A DNA stretch of 64,000 bases from Branchipolynoe longqiensis (taxonomy: Eukaryota > Annelida > Polychaeta > Phyllodocida > Polynoidae): positions 76,639,040 through 76,703,039 of the forward strand of contig CM059193.1 in the NCBI GenBank assembly GCA_030323885.1, written 5' to 3'. Each line of letters opens with the position of its first letter. Within the stretch, counting starts at the first letter, position 1. The position numbers and the translations under genes are program-made. The notes below the pieces were generated by a model, which worked only from the letters and a program-made list of their open reading frames with translations, had not been told where the DNA came from and ran no database searches. Below, piece after piece: positions 40,431 through 51,761 of this stretch.

Positions 40431-40664
40431 TACCTGCCCTGGATATTATGTTTTCTTGTTGCCATGCCCCCCCCCCCCCCTCTTCCATTCAGAGCATCCG
40501 GGTCCTTCCCCGCAGGTGAATATACTGTGTTACCATGGCAATATAACTGGCCCTTTGCTCCCACCCTGGAGTAGCGCGCCGCCGGGCGGTATGATCCCTC
40601 CCCTCTGCACTCACCTGCGGGGCATCAGGTGTGCATAGTGTAACCAAGGCACCTGAGGTATTTT

Positions 40665-40994
40665 GTTAGTTTTTTGTTGTTTTACGTTCTAGTAACATCT
40701 ATGGTCATATCAGGATGGGTACCGAATTGTGACAGTGCACACTCATGGCAACATTACAGTGCTGCCCCACTATTAGACCAGGCCGCTGGCATCATGACCC
40801 AATATCTCATAAGGTCACCTTATCCTGATAATGTGCGTACCAGTCCTTGTCCTATCCTGTTGATGCTAAACGACAGGCTATGTAGCGACGCGTATCAATT
40901 TTATAAGTCATTGGTTTGACTCAGCTGGGATTTGGAACTCCCAACCTACTGCACGGGAAATCTGCGCTTTACCGATTTGGCCAATGCGTCCAGT
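40665..40994 (-). mobile_element. SINE-A, second head type
   Basis: Complete but aged: gttgttttacgttctagtaac at the left, and the head complement ccgatttggccaatgcgtcc at the right. Confidence 0.87.
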
Positions 40995-41140
40995 AAGGCA
41001 ACGGAGAGAGTTGCCAATGATTACCCACCAGTCACTTTAGAATCACATGCGATGGATCAGTTATCCATTTAAAGGTTGTTAGCAGTGTAGATTCAATGTA
41101 GGATCATGGCGACGTCGTGAATCTCTTTGTCTTGTTCATA

Positions 41141-41384
41141 TTGAAGGGTTCACCCACAAAATCATATTAGCTGTTTTCTGTCAAATAGAATTCATTGTTG
41201 TACTTTCCAGTTAAAGTCTATCCGCTTCATATTGATTAGAGCCTTATATAAGGGATGTGAGCAGCTTCTACGTGAACAACGGATAGGATTATCGGAATGA
41301 TGGCAGCTTCAGCTCACATGTGGTAGTCATGTTTTCATGTCAGCCCAGATTGCGTCTGTTGGTTTTTGCACCCGAACCCTTCAA
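41141..41384. mobile_element. Small TIR element
   Basis: TTGAAGGGTTCACCC and the inverse of GGGTTCGAAGGG-like right end (cccgaacccttcaa) form about 20-bp inverted ends, with AT/TA outside both. It is 244 bp and non-coding. Superfamily unknown; the TA context would suit Tc1/mariner. Confidence 0.6.
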
Positions 41385-41538
41385 ATATATATATTTTGCG
41401 CTAGATTTAGGACAATGACGTATCAGTGAACACTGAAAAGTGAAAGGGGGCTGCAACATGGCCAAATAACCGTTACTTATTCACAAGTATTATGATGGAA
41501 TATGATTAGTCATAATCTGTATAGCTTAAAATAACCTA

Positions 41539-41934
41539 CCGTATATGTCCCAATAGAAGCACGCTAGCCAATAGAAGCACACACCCCCATTTCAAGATTG
41601 AAAGCACGCACAAATTTACGATCATATTCAGACTGAATGCACATAAAATAATACAATCCCACTTTATTTCAGAGGCAGGACAAAAACAAATCAAAATTTA
41701 CGATCATATTCAGACTGAATGCACATAAAATAATACAATCCCACTTTATTTCAGAGGCACGACAAAAACAAATAAAAATTTACGATCACATTCCGACTGA
41801 ATGCACATAAAATAAGACAATCCCACTTTATTTCAGAGGCACGACAAAAACAAATCCATGAAATTCTTTAACTTTGAATAGACGCACATCCATGTGTCTG
41901 CACTCGCACAGTGGATCTATTGGGACATATACAG
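41539..41934. mobile_element. TIR element with three 82-bp internal repeats
   Basis: Inverted ends CCGTATATGTCCCAATAGA and TCTATTGGGACATATACAG sit inside TA (41537-41538, 41935-41936). The interior is a perfect-period array: tttacgatc recurs at intervals of exactly 82 bp (41615, 41697, 41779). The units carry cactttatttcagaggca and are very similar. It is non-autonomous, of CAG/TA pogo type. Confidence 0.85.
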
Positions 41935-42068
41935 TATTTTCTAGGAGATATTTAGGACCCAACTATGTGTAAACCAGTGGTTATTAGCACCATTCAGCTC
42001 TAATGACTGTCCTCAGTGACGTAAGCATTACAGACTTGGAAAGTAGTGCAAACCCTATTATCAATTAA

Positions 42069-42670
42069 AGTTGCATAGACCGATATCTTTGAGTTTGCGG
42101 TAATTTTATAAATATATATTTACATTAAGTTGATTGTTATAATTTACCTTACGTCAGTTTAAAGTGACTTTTATTTTAAATGGCTAAATTTGAAGATATT
42201 TGAAGTGAAAACCAGACGGGATGGCCGAATGAGTTAGAGTGTCCGTCTCCCATGTTGGTAGATCGTGGGATCATGGGTTTGAATCCTGGTCGAGTCAAAC
42301 CAATGACTTAAAAATTGATATTTGTCACTTCCTAGCCAGTCGCTCGGCATTATTGGGATAGGGCAAGGAGCAATGGAATGAGGAAGACCAGTCGTCTGCG
42401 ACTGAAATTTCCCCTGCTTAAACAACTAATTTACCCCAAAAAACACACAAAAATATTCCTAAATTAATTTTGGGGTGCTTGTCGAAATTCCAGCACCACA
42501 TTCTTCAACATTAACAAGGTCCTGTTAAACTGACTTAGCATGGCCCTCTATGGAGTAATACATGTATTATAACTGAACCGGTATCTAAGTTGGATATATA
42601 GGATCAAATCTAGAGGAGTGTTTTGGTTTTGGAAAATTGTAGAATCTATGCTTTCATCGGACTATGCAAT
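42069..42670 (+). mobile_element. MITE-M copy M10 with nested SINE-B
   Basis: From agttgcatagaccgat, with TTAA at 42065-42068, to catcggactatgcaat followed by TTTA. A SINE-B occupies 42211-42434. Confidence 0.85.
42211..42434 (+). mobile_element. SINE-B nested in M10
   Basis: accagacgggatggccgaatg head, B-box-like gtttgaatcctgg, the switch at ggcaaggagcaatggaatg, and tail gcttaaacaactaatttacc. It is well preserved and so younger than M10. Confidence 0.92.
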
Positions 42671-42675
42671 TTTAC

Positions 42676-43010
42676 AGTACATTTGAGGGTGTCTGAGTAT
42701 GCAGTATAACCTATATGAATCCAGCCTTCCCTTCCCTGTGTGACGTCACAGAACTAATAATAGCCATGGTGTACTGAGAATCTAATGGTGCTGGGCAGAC
42801 CAATCCCGACCTACAGGGTTTCAGCTGAAATAGTCCATTCTAAGTGTTAACTTTCATTAAGCCACGTTGGATATTCATGTAAGGAATTCATGGTAAGATC
42901 ACATGACCAGATCTTTAATGGGAAACCCATATCGCCCAAATAATCAATTAAAAAAATAAAAAAATAAAAATAAGTGAGGTGGCATTACGTATGACATTTT
43001 TCGAGTTAAT
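42676..43010. other. Unassigned sequence
   Basis: No recognised repeat. A-rich at 42950-42972. Confidence 0.4.
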
Positions 43011-43017
43011 TGAGAGC

Positions 43018-43430
43018 AGGCGACATTCAGAGGCACCGTATAGCATTTAACTCAATATGGGGCATGCAGACGACATTTGAAAAAATATGCAAATGACAGT
43101 CAAACACAGCATAGGCTTAATTAACTTAACAGGGAACAGACGACATTTGGGGCGGAGAGGAGGCGATGAGGGGATGGGGGGGGGGGGGGGGGGGGACCCA
43201 ATATAAATATTCGTATATATATCGGGACGCTGAACGACTTTTCAAGCAGGGCAGACGACATTTTAGAATACCCATTCGACATTTCGAAACGGCAGGCCAA
43301 ATTACGAAATAGTAAAAGGACATCGAATTTTACTACGACTAAGAGCAGCCGACATTTCTTCGAAATCGGGCGACATTTGAAGGAGGCCAGTGCGCGGCAT
43401 TTCGGGGCAGCAGACGACATTGAGGAACTG
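43018..43430. repeat. Dispersed cgacatt word cluster
   Basis: The word (a)cgacatt, often as gcagacgacatttg, occurs about nine times at irregular spacing in 410 bp. It is not a regular tandem repeat and no inverted ends were found. One occurrence is followed by aaaaatatgcaaatgaca, which recalls the gacatatgcaaatt block of family Q. A G22 run interrupts it (about 43174-43195). Confidence 0.6.
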
Positions 43431-43624
43431 GTGTAGTCCGGGCCATCATTACACGCTGAAAGACACGAAGCAATTGCCACCTGAAACACGGTGTGTGTTC
43501 AGAGCTACTTGAGTAGCCACCAATAATTAATGGGTTAACTTCCAAGAACAGCGTTTGAGCAAACATTTTTAATTTCTTGCCAGAGTTTTCTGTGAGTGTG
43601 TGTGTGTGGGGGGGGGGGAGTAAA

Positions 43625-44125
43625 TAATATACGGAGCAGTATTTATATGAACAGTTGAAATCTTTGATAGGGTGATATAGGAAATGACATCTCTATTGAC
43701 ATTTATATTGTGTACATGTGTATATGTGTATGTATTAAATAATATATGGCTGGAGTAGTATTCATACATAGAGTTGAAATGTTTGATAGCATTTATATCA
43801 GAAATTACATCTTTATTTACATTTATATTGTGTACATGTGTATATGTGTATGTATTAAATAATATATGGATGGAGTAGTATTCATGCATAGTGTAGAAAT
43901 CTTTGATAGCATTTATATCAGAAATGACATCTCTATTGACATTTATATGATGTACATGTGTATATGTGTATGTGTTAAATAATATATGGATGGAGTAGTA
44001 TTCATGCATAGAGTTGAAATCTTTGATAGCATTTATATAGGAAATGACATCTATATTGACATCTATATTGTGTATATGTGTTTAGTAAATAATATTTGGA
44101 GCAGTGTTCATATGTAGAGTTTAAA
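43625..44125. repeat. 120-bp satellite array, first part
   Basis: About four units with exact 120-bp period: tggagtagtattcat at 43751, 43871 and 43991. AT-rich unit including gtgtacatgtgtatatgtg. Units are about 90 percent alike. Confidence 0.93.
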
Positions 44126-44128
44126 TTT

Positions 44129-44538
44129 TGTATGTGTAGTATAAATATTATTTATGCGAACATTATTGAGAATGTCATTGGTAGCTGGTTGGGTGGTAAT
44201 CCGATACAGATACTTTGATATGTTATATGCTTCTATGGAGTTGTTGGAGCAGCCTGGTGAGCCGGGTGCGAGCTGAGAAGTAGGGCAAGTGGGCTTGGAC
44301 CGCAGCTAACCGGCCAAAATAGTAGAGTGCTGTGGTCAGTTGGTATTTGGATTTTTTACTTAAATAAAGTTTGGTGGGCTTTGATTATGCCAGCCAGAGA
44401 TAAGAGCCAATTGTATTTATACTGTGTTGCATTCGTTGAATTAATAATATCGTGATAAAATAAATTTAAAAATATTCCGATACTCATCAAGGGGGAATGC
44501 AAATGTTCTATTACTGGTCGGTGTACGTGACCAGGTGC

Positions 44539-44580
<42 letters not shown>

Positions 44581-44981
44581 GGGTTGGTGGTGCCTGAGTA
44601 GGATGTAAATAGACATAGTGGTGCTGGCAGGTCTGGGTGGGGTTGCCCAAGCCCTTATGTGTGGGGGGGAGGGTAGGGGTCACCACACTCAAAAGGTTGG
44701 TGGTGGCCATGGGGCTATACAGCTACTGGTGGTGGGCAGACCACTGGTATCCATGGATACCAGGAATGCTGGATCCCTATTGGTAGGGTCAAGAATGCTC
44801 GATTCCCATTGGGGGAAGGAGGTGGTATGATACTCTACAATGAACCCATGTAACTATATAAGCAATAAACCAGAGGGATGGACTCTCTCTCTTACACTTT
44901 ACTCTCTTCCTTTCTCTTTGTCTGTATTGTTTTCCTCTTAGCCTACATACACAGCCACAGACCCGAGCCTCAGATTCTACA
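44129..44981. mobile_element. Insertion splitting the satellite; possible solo LTR
   Basis: About 850 bp of foreign sequence separates satellite units. It starts TGTATGTGTAGTATAAA and ends CAGATTCTACA, so TG...CA. It contains accatgtaactatataagcaataaacc (about 44847-44872), which combines a TATA-like box and a polyadenylation signal, and then a pyrimidine-rich stretch. These are LTR-like traits, but I cannot see a target duplication. A (TA)n run lies at 44540-44580. Confidence 0.4.
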
Positions 44982-45236
44982 AAATGATATCTCTATTGAT
45001 ATTTATATTGTGTATATGTGTATATGTATATGTAGTAAATAATCTATGGATGGAGTAGTATTCATGTGTACAGTTCAAATCTTTGATAGCATGATATAGG
45101 AAATAACATTTGTTTGTGGGTTGTTGTTTTACGTCCTAGTAACATCTAAGGGCATATCAGGACGAATAACATCTCTACGAACATTTATATTGTGTATATG
45201 TGTATAGATTTATGTGTACATGTTTACATGTGTACC
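44982..45236. repeat. 120-bp satellite array, second part
   Basis: About two further units of the same satellite (atgatatctctattgatatt, tggatggagtagtattcatg). Split by a 55-bp SINE-A tail. Confidence 0.88.
45110..45164 (-). mobile_element. SINE-A tail, 5'-truncated, with target duplication
   Basis: 55 bp of tail complement (gggttgttgttttacgtcct). aataacat is repeated at 45102-45109 and 45165-45172, within the satellite unit. Confidence 0.82.
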
Positions 45237-45303
45237 CTATCACAAATCGGTACCCGTCCGGGTATAACCACAAATATTGCTAGGACGTAAAACCCCATCA
45301 AAC
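45237..45303 (+). mobile_element. SINE-A 3' fragment
   Basis: atcacaaatcggtacccgtc followed by tattgctaggacgtaaaaccccatcaaac. Confidence 0.82.
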
Positions 45304-46215
45304 AGAACCCCAACTAGGCTGGGTGCGATACAGCATCAATTTGGATGTGATGTATCGTGTGTCTGTACACGAGAAACACTATCAATATCATGCTTCAAAA
45401 GAAACAAGAATCATCCGAAAAGTCCTATTCTGCAACTGTCACATGCACGGTAACTGGCGATAACTGCAAAATCAAGTGTGATCGTTAAAAACTGCAACAG
45501 TAACCAGTCATGACTTCTCGAATTGCCAGGTTTATTTCTACTTGTATCTCTACTTGTTATGTGAACCAGATTTAAATTATATATATATATGTGTTTATAT
45601 ATATATATATGTTATATATATATATAATTCTTATATATATGTATATATTCAAGGCGCAAGTGACTACTACCCTGAGTTGGACCCAAAGAAAACCGGAAGT
45701 CAGCACAAAACTACATCAAAATATGTGAGAAACACAAGCTATAATATTATGTGTAGTCAATATAAATACCTTAGGTTACCTGGTGAGTGGTAGAGTGCTT
45801 GACACCTTTGGTAACGTATGTATATATATCTCAAACTGTCGACATTTAGTCATAACGGAAGAATTGCTTCGATGGTCAGTTTTCGGGGGTGTTTAAAAAT
45901 AATTGTTTATTCATGTTCCCATCATTTATGACGTACAGCGAATATGTATAGTTCAGCAGTCATTCTGTTAAAACATTTGAAGCACATTGTTGTTGATCGA
46001 ATTGCCATTTTGACATTCAAGTTTAGCTAATTTTAAATGCAATTTACTAGTGACGCTGAATTATATTTATATACACACACAGACAAAACATAACCTGCAT
46101 TCAAATTCTCCAGGGGGGGGGGGGGGGAATTCACTCCCCCCCCCACCTCCCTCTTATGAACTCACCCTACCAGACACAAACAATTACAAACAGCACCTGT
46201 CATCAATTGTTCTCT
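45304..46215. other. Unassigned AT-rich sequence
   Basis: Contains short (TA)n stretches (45575-45650), a G13 run (46113-46127) followed by C9, and no repeat family or coding signal. Confidence 0.4.
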
Positions 46216-46330
46216 ACCTTTTTTTTTTTTTTGTTCAAGTGTTTTTATTCCTCTGAATAACATGTTGTCAGTGCTAATGCACTGGTCTTCCAGCCCTAAT
46301 CACAATTGCCTTTACACAGTAAAGAAATGT
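46216..46330 (-). mobile_element. Family P copy P2, 3' part
   Basis: T12 (the poly(A) complement) at about 46219, then cctctgaataac, gtcagtgctaatgcactggtcttccagcc (hairpin stem kept, loop changed) and tttacacagtaaag, in the same order as P3. It is cut off about 100 bp upstream. Confidence 0.7.
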
Positions 46331-46780
46331 ACAGCAATATACAGATAGACAATTACAGGAAACTAAGCAAAACATTGGTACATGAATGATAGGTAAAGAA
46401 CAAGATAAGCGAAAAGAAACATATGCGGGGAGGTAGCTACGTTAAACTAGTATGGTAGGCGTTAGTAGGGGGTGGGGCATAACTGATTATCTTTCTATTA
46501 GTAACATACTCTTTTAGTAACATACCTTCTGTAAATAAACACCGGAACATTATTTTCCTTCAAAATTCGAAACGTTTTCCTTTGAAATGTCAATTCATGA
46601 ATTTGTTTTAATTGAAAAAAAAACTAAGATTTGAAATCATCCGAATAACTAAGCATCGGATTTAACTATGTCACTGTGAATGGTGAGCAGGTTGTGGGTA
46701 ACCATATGACTGTGACAGCGAGTGACTGACTGGCTGACTGAGTGACAGAACAAAACAGAAAGAGAAAGCAAGTCGTGGGG
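46331..46780. other. Unassigned sequence
   Basis: AT-rich. Contains gcgagtgactgactggctgactgagtg near 46718. Nothing recognised. Confidence 0.4.
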
Positions 46781-47250
46781 GGGGGGGGGGGTAGGTTGAA
46801 GGGGGAAGGGGGGAAGTGGGAGGGGAGTGGGAGGGGAGTGGGAGAGGAGTGGGAGGAGGGTGGGAGGTGGGTGGGGAGGGGGAGGAGGATGGGAGGAGGG
46901 GAGTGGGAAGGAAGGAGGAGAGTGGGAGGGGAGGAGATGGGGAGGAGGAGGGAAGGGGGAGTGAGGGAGGGAGGAGGGAGAGGAGATGTGGGAAGGGGGA
47001 GGGGCGAAGGAGGAGGAGAGGAGAGCAGTGGAGGGTAGAGGAGGAGGGGGGAGAGTTGGGGGAGGAGGGGATTGAGGGAGGAGGGGAGGGGAGGAGGAGG
47101 GAGAGGAGAGGTGGGAAGGGGGGAGGAGGGGCGAAGGAGGAGGAGAGGAGTGGCGGGGAGGGAAGGAGGGGAGGGGGGCAGTTGGGGGAGGAGGGGAGAA
47201 GTGGAGTGAGGGAGGAGGGGAGGAGGAGGGGAGGGGGAGGGAGGAGAGCG
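46781..47250. repeat. 0.47-kb polypurine (GGAGGGGAG)n tract
   Basis: A plus-strand G/A minisatellite built on ggaggggagtgg and ggaggaggagg. Frames on either strand are low-complexity. Confidence 0.93.
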
Positions 47251-47825
47251 GAAGAAAAAACTGCGTCTTCAGCAGCATCCCATACACACCAACTCCCCCA
47301 TTATCGCCCACGTCCGTCCTGATTAAAAATCGCCCAAAAATACCCAACCTTAAAATGCTGACTGTCACCAAGCGAGCAACGGGCCGCTTCCTTTCTGTGC
47401 TCATTTAATGTCATCAAGTTAGGTGTCAAAGGACAGTGACCGGTTGTCACAAGACGCCTTGTGACACCTAGAAAGGTCAGAGCCGCATCGCGTTGGGAGC
47501 CGAGAGTCACTGCGAGGGTGTGTGGAGGAGGAGGAGGAGGAGGCAAGTCCCGCAGCCGGGCTGACTCATTCATCTCTTAGTGTTTGGCGCTGGGTGGGTG
47601 GTTTCACTAATAGAATGTCACTTATCATCGCCTCATACAAAGTAATTAGTTCACTCTTGTTAAGAAACAACATTTTTTTTTTTAATAACTATAATTTTTT
47701 TTTCAAATCCACCACCCTCGCACCTGATTCTATTGGCAGAACTAATGGCCTTCGAGTTGGCCCAAAAAGAACTTGTATTTAATATAAGGGCACTGTGTGT
47801 ATATTCTTTATATTAGGCCTATGCA
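47251..47825. other. Unassigned sequence
   Basis: Around 47290-47560 it looks single-copy, with some CpG (gcgttgggagccgagagtc). Poly(T) runs lie at 47671-47704. Partial frames show no domain. Confidence 0.4.
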
Positions 47826-47863
47826 TGTAAATACTGGAATTTGTATCTAACATGAGGACACTA

Positions 47864-47920
<57 letters not shown>

Positions 47921-48420
47921 CTTATATATGTAAATACTAGAGCGACCAGGTGCGGTGGCCTAATCTGTAGAGCGTGGGCCTCGCGGGCTGAAGGTCGAAA
48001 GTTCAGTTCTCGGTCGAGTCAAACCAATGACTTTAAGATTGATACTTGTTGCTTCATAGCCTGGCACTTGGCATTAATAGGATAGGGCAATGACTGGTTA
48101 GCTCAGAGTCAGAATAATGTGACTAAGTGGGATATCGGTTTATGGTGCCGGCGGCCTGATTTCCCAGTGGAGCATCACTATGAAGTCACCACGAGTGTAC
48201 ACTGTCACAAGTGGGTATCCGTTCTGATATGACCTTAGATGTTGCTAGGACATGAAACAACTACAAACAAACAATGTAAATACTAGAACTTGTACCAATA
48301 TATATACCCATATATTTTAAGTATAGGCACATGTATGTAAATACTAGAACTTGTATTTAATATAAGAGCACTATCCACATATATGTGTATATAAATTATA
48401 TATGCATGTAAATACTAGGT
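47826..48420. repeat. Diverged repeat with taaatactagaacttgta units
   Basis: tgtaaatactagaacttgta followed by ttaatataagagcactat recurs around 47826, 47929, 48330 and 48410, separated by (TA)n. A SINE-A splits one unit. Confidence 0.75.
47942..48273 (+). mobile_element. SINE-A, second head type, with 14-bp duplication
   Basis: The head accaggtgcggtggcctaat, body and tail gttgctaggacatgaaacaactacaaacaaac are complete. atgtaaatactaga occurs at both borders (47928-47941, 48274-48287). The host repeat contains this word too, so the exact duplication length is uncertain. Confidence 0.9.
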
Positions 48421-48679
48421 TGAGTATATTCAATCAATCCGTAAGGAAAACTGGTCAGGACTTGCTGCTAGGCATAGGTAGAGCTAGTAATTGAGTTCAT
48501 TTAATTAAGGTCTGAGACGTCACAAAATCAACGAGATCAGCACTATTAGATGGGTTCATTAATTGTGTCTGGTTTGGTTGTTATTTTTCCTTGTCTGTTT
48601 TTGATTGTTCACCTGGAAGCCTGTCGACTTCTTCAGTGAGTAGGCTCACTCAGGTCCGCCTTTGACACCTGCCACCCCC

Positions 48680-49460
48680 CCCCCCCCAATGCCCCCACAT
48701 TGTTCTCCCCTTCCACCTCTCCCTACACCTATCCACTAGTCTCCTTGTCATCACCACCTCTCCCCTCCCCTCCCCAACCCTACCCATCTCTACCCTCCCC
48801 TCCCTTCCTATCCCCTCACCTCATTGCCCATCATTTCCTCTCCCACCCTCTCCCCTCTCCCATCCCATCCCTCCCTTCCTCTTCCCACCTCTCATCTCCC
48901 CTCACCTCCTCTCTTCGCCCCTCCCCTCGCCCACACTCCATTCCCCCATCCCCTCCTCTCCCCTTCTCTCCCTCCCTCTCCTCTCCCCTCTCCTCTCCAT
49001 CCCTCCCATCCCGTCCGCTCCCCTCGCTCCCTCCTCCTTCTGCCATCTCTTTCCCACCCCTCCCCACCCCTCCCCACCCCTCCCCACCCCCTTCCCCAGA
49101 CCTCCTTTCCTGAGTTCTTTCACCTCCCCCACCCATCCCCTCCTCGCCTACACTCCTGCCTAGCTCTCCTCTAGTTCCCTTCCCTTCTGTCCACTTTCCT
49201 TCCCTCTCCTCTCCTCTGCTTCCCTCCATTCCCTTCTACTTTCCTAACCTCTCCTTCCCCCTTTCCCCTTCTGTTCCTTCTCCTCCTGTCCGCTTCCCTT
49301 CTTTCCACTTTCATTCTCTCTCCTACCCCCCTCGCTTCACTCCACTCCTTTCCACTCCACTTTCCTTCCTTCTCCTCCCTTACTCTTCCCCACCCACCCA
49401 ACCTTTCCCCACCCCTCCCCACCCAACCTTTCCCCTCCCCTCCCCACCCCTACTCCAGCG
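48680..49460. repeat. 0.78-kb polypyrimidine (CTCCCC)n tract
   Basis: The plus strand is nearly all C and T, with ccacccctcccc tandem units near 49055-49090. The opposite strand gives Glu/Gly/Arg frames that are artefacts. Confidence 0.93.
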
Positions 49461-49623
49461 TCGACTGCCTTCTGTTGGACACGGCCGCTGGTCCATCCGC
49501 CCAGTAGTACTAGTACTAGTAGTAGCCCATGCTCTTTCACCTCGCAGTCACACATACACACTGAAGCTTGGGGGAAAAGGAGGGGGGCGGGGAGTGCTTT
49601 GCCTTTTTTTTCTTCTTATTTAA

Positions 49624-50358
49624 AGTTGCATAGTCCGATGGTTTGGAGATTCTGCCATTTTCTGAGATAACTACATTAGGTTGTTTTTTTTGGTAAATAT
49701 GTTTATTCTGCTGAATAAGTCTTTTGTCAGTGCCGAAGCACTGGTCTTCCAGCAATTTTTCAATTCAGTGTTATTTACACAAAAGGTATATAGAATAAGG
49801 TGTACAATACCTGTTGAATAGACAATTTGCACCATGCAACACAATGAAATTCTGAAACCCAAAAGGTCCATAACAATATGGTACAGTAGTGTCATATAAC
49901 TAGATCAATATTAGTCAGATCAATGTGAGTATTTACATAGTATTTAGAATGTAAGCAGAAGTTATCTTCTGTATTCAGTTGGTAAACTTGTAGTAAGTTT
50001 TAATGTTCAGTTGCAGTTAGGCAAGCGGTATATAAATGTTGGTTTGTTAGGAAAATTCTAGTGTAATTGGTTGGTCTCATAATTTACCTTACGTTAGCTT
50101 GAAGTAACTTTTATTTTAAATGGCTAGCTTTTGAGACATTTGAAGTGCAACCATGCAAGATTAATTTTGGCAAGCATGCCAAAAAAAACACCATAGTGTT
50201 TTGCAGCAACAGGTTCTGTTCAAGTGCCACAGTATTCCCTTCTACATGGCAACAAATGCTGAATAAGTGCACCAGTATATCAGTTAAATGTGTAGAATCA
50301 ATATGAGATAATTGTTTCGGTTTTGGAAATTTGATGTTTTTCATCGAACTATGCAGCT
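49624..50358 (+). mobile_element. MITE-M copy M11, split by P3
   Basis: From agttgcatagtccgatgg to catcgaactatgcagct, with TTAA at 49620-49623 and 50359-50362. Family P copy P3 interrupts it after ctacattaggttg. Confidence 0.9.
49684..50082 (-). mobile_element. Family P copy P3, nested in M11
   Basis: Begins with T8 (the poly(A) complement), then ggtaaatatgtttattctgctg (AATAAA complement) and cagtgccgaagcactg (49728-49743, a perfect stem with TTCG loop on the element strand). It is collinear with P1 to about 50080. The borders attaggttg and attggttgg are a possible imperfect target duplication. The arrangement shows P is a mobile, polyadenylated element. Confidence 0.82.
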
Positions 50359-50362
50359 TTAA

Positions 50363-50905
50363 CGAAGGATAAATACCAACAGGGCCTCAGAAACTTCCGC
50401 GTTAGATGTCGAAATCCAGCCGCCATTGCTGAAGGCAGCTATTCTGGTTACAAGTAACCTTTGGTGAACTAATCAATTCCTTTGCCGAATGTTTCGGAAA
50501 TTTGTCAAGTTCTAAATACAATTACAGATGTTGACAGTTTTAATTGTTTGTGTTTTGGGGCACACATGGGCGTGACGTGCCAAATATTGTGGTTGTGACC
50601 TTTTAAGCACAAGTTTTGAGAATTGACAACAAGTGAAGGCCATTCAAGGAAAAGATTTAGATTATTTTTTGTGCTTAGTCATTGATTGCGATAGACTGAG
50701 CTGTGTGTGTCAGGTTCGAAGGGGATGCCAGAGTTTGCTTTTATGCCTGACAACCTTTGGATGTCTTATTTAGCTTGTATTCTTTACAACCTTCATGCAC
50801 ATCATCTGCTTATTTAAACTAAATTGAATTAGCAATATATCAATTAGTAAAGTTATATAATTAAAGGGTTATGAACTTATTTTGCCCGTCCTGATATTAT
50901 TTTAT
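50363..50905. other. Unassigned, possibly single-copy
   Basis: No window repeat. tccagccgccattgctgaaggcag (about 50415) is a GC-richer patch in AT-rich DNA. No ORF above 60 codons. Confidence 0.4.
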
Positions 50906-51010
50906 TTGATTTTTTTTGGTAAAGTATTAATTCATCTGAATATGACATTTGTCAGCACCGGAGCACTGGTCTTCCAGCCATCTTACTATTGGAATTGACA
51001 TTCTAAATAA
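50906..51010 (-). mobile_element. Family P copy P4, 3' part
   Basis: gattttttttggtaaagtat, then tctgaatatgacattt and cagcaccggagcactg (50953-50968). On the element strand this is a stem with two compensating G-T pairs around TCCG, again a UNCG-type loop. Confidence 0.7.
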
Positions 51011-51370
51011 TGTAAGTTTGGTCAGTGCTGTATTAGTCAGAGCACCGATCATGTAGAATTAAGGGAGTGGCTCCTGCTGTATAATGTTACAGCACCAGTC
51101 ACTGCGGTTCATGCAAAAATTGGGAACAGCACCGAGTAGAATATGTATACTCGGGGCAACTCAAACAATCGTTACGGGTTACATTTTTTCTCTTATAAAA
51201 CAAGCTAAGTTTATAGTTGACAAGACATTTTGTCTGTCTTATGTAATGTTCAATGTGTTTAAACAGATTGATAGTTGTGTAGGATGTTCAGTGTGTTGAT
51301 GGCTTTTTCATGATGGTTAAGGGTGGTGGCAGGGGAGGGGGGCCCATTGGGGTGGGTGGCAGGTGGGAAA

Positions 51371-51413
51371 AACCTTGGATGTTGCTAGGACGTTAAACAA
51401 CAAATAAACAAAG
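51371..51413 (+). mobile_element. SINE-A tail fragment
   Basis: accttggatgttgctaggac followed by gttaaacaacaaataaacaaag, 43 bp. Confidence 0.8.
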
Positions 51414-51465
51414 TATATTTTGCGGAGTTTTTTTCATTTATTTTATTTTATAGATAATAACAGTA

Positions 51466-51655
51466 TCTGTGGAAAAGGTTGTATAGAGGACTTTCCACAT
51501 CAACCTGACCTCTGACGGTTGTACCAAGAACTACTGTTGTGGGTAGCAGCTCTCCGTGCAACATGATCTGTGAAAAATGTCTTATAGAGGATTTTCCACA
51601 CCAAACTGACCTCTGATGGCAGTGGCAAGAACTACTGTTGTGGGTAGCAGCTCCC
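51466..51655. repeat. 101-bp tandem pair
   Basis: tctgtggaaaagg... (51466) and tctgtgaaaaatg... (51567) begin units sharing ttccacatcaacctgacctc and actactgttgtgggtagcag. A third, dispersed copy is at 56500-56640. Confidence 0.88.
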
Positions 51656-51761
51656 TGCTGGATGTCTATTCATCAGACGGCATATTTTATGTCCCTGTCT
51701 TTTTCCAGAAGAGAGAATGTCGCAATGACTACAAAGAGGACATGCGTGTAAAGGTCAGGCA

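Noticed and set aside
39499..40488. 329-codon Ser/Pro-rich frame on the minus strand
   Set aside because: It is entirely the complement of the polypurine tract. Similar Pro/Ser or Gly/Glu frames occur at 3859-4278, 46649-47404 and 48700-49229.
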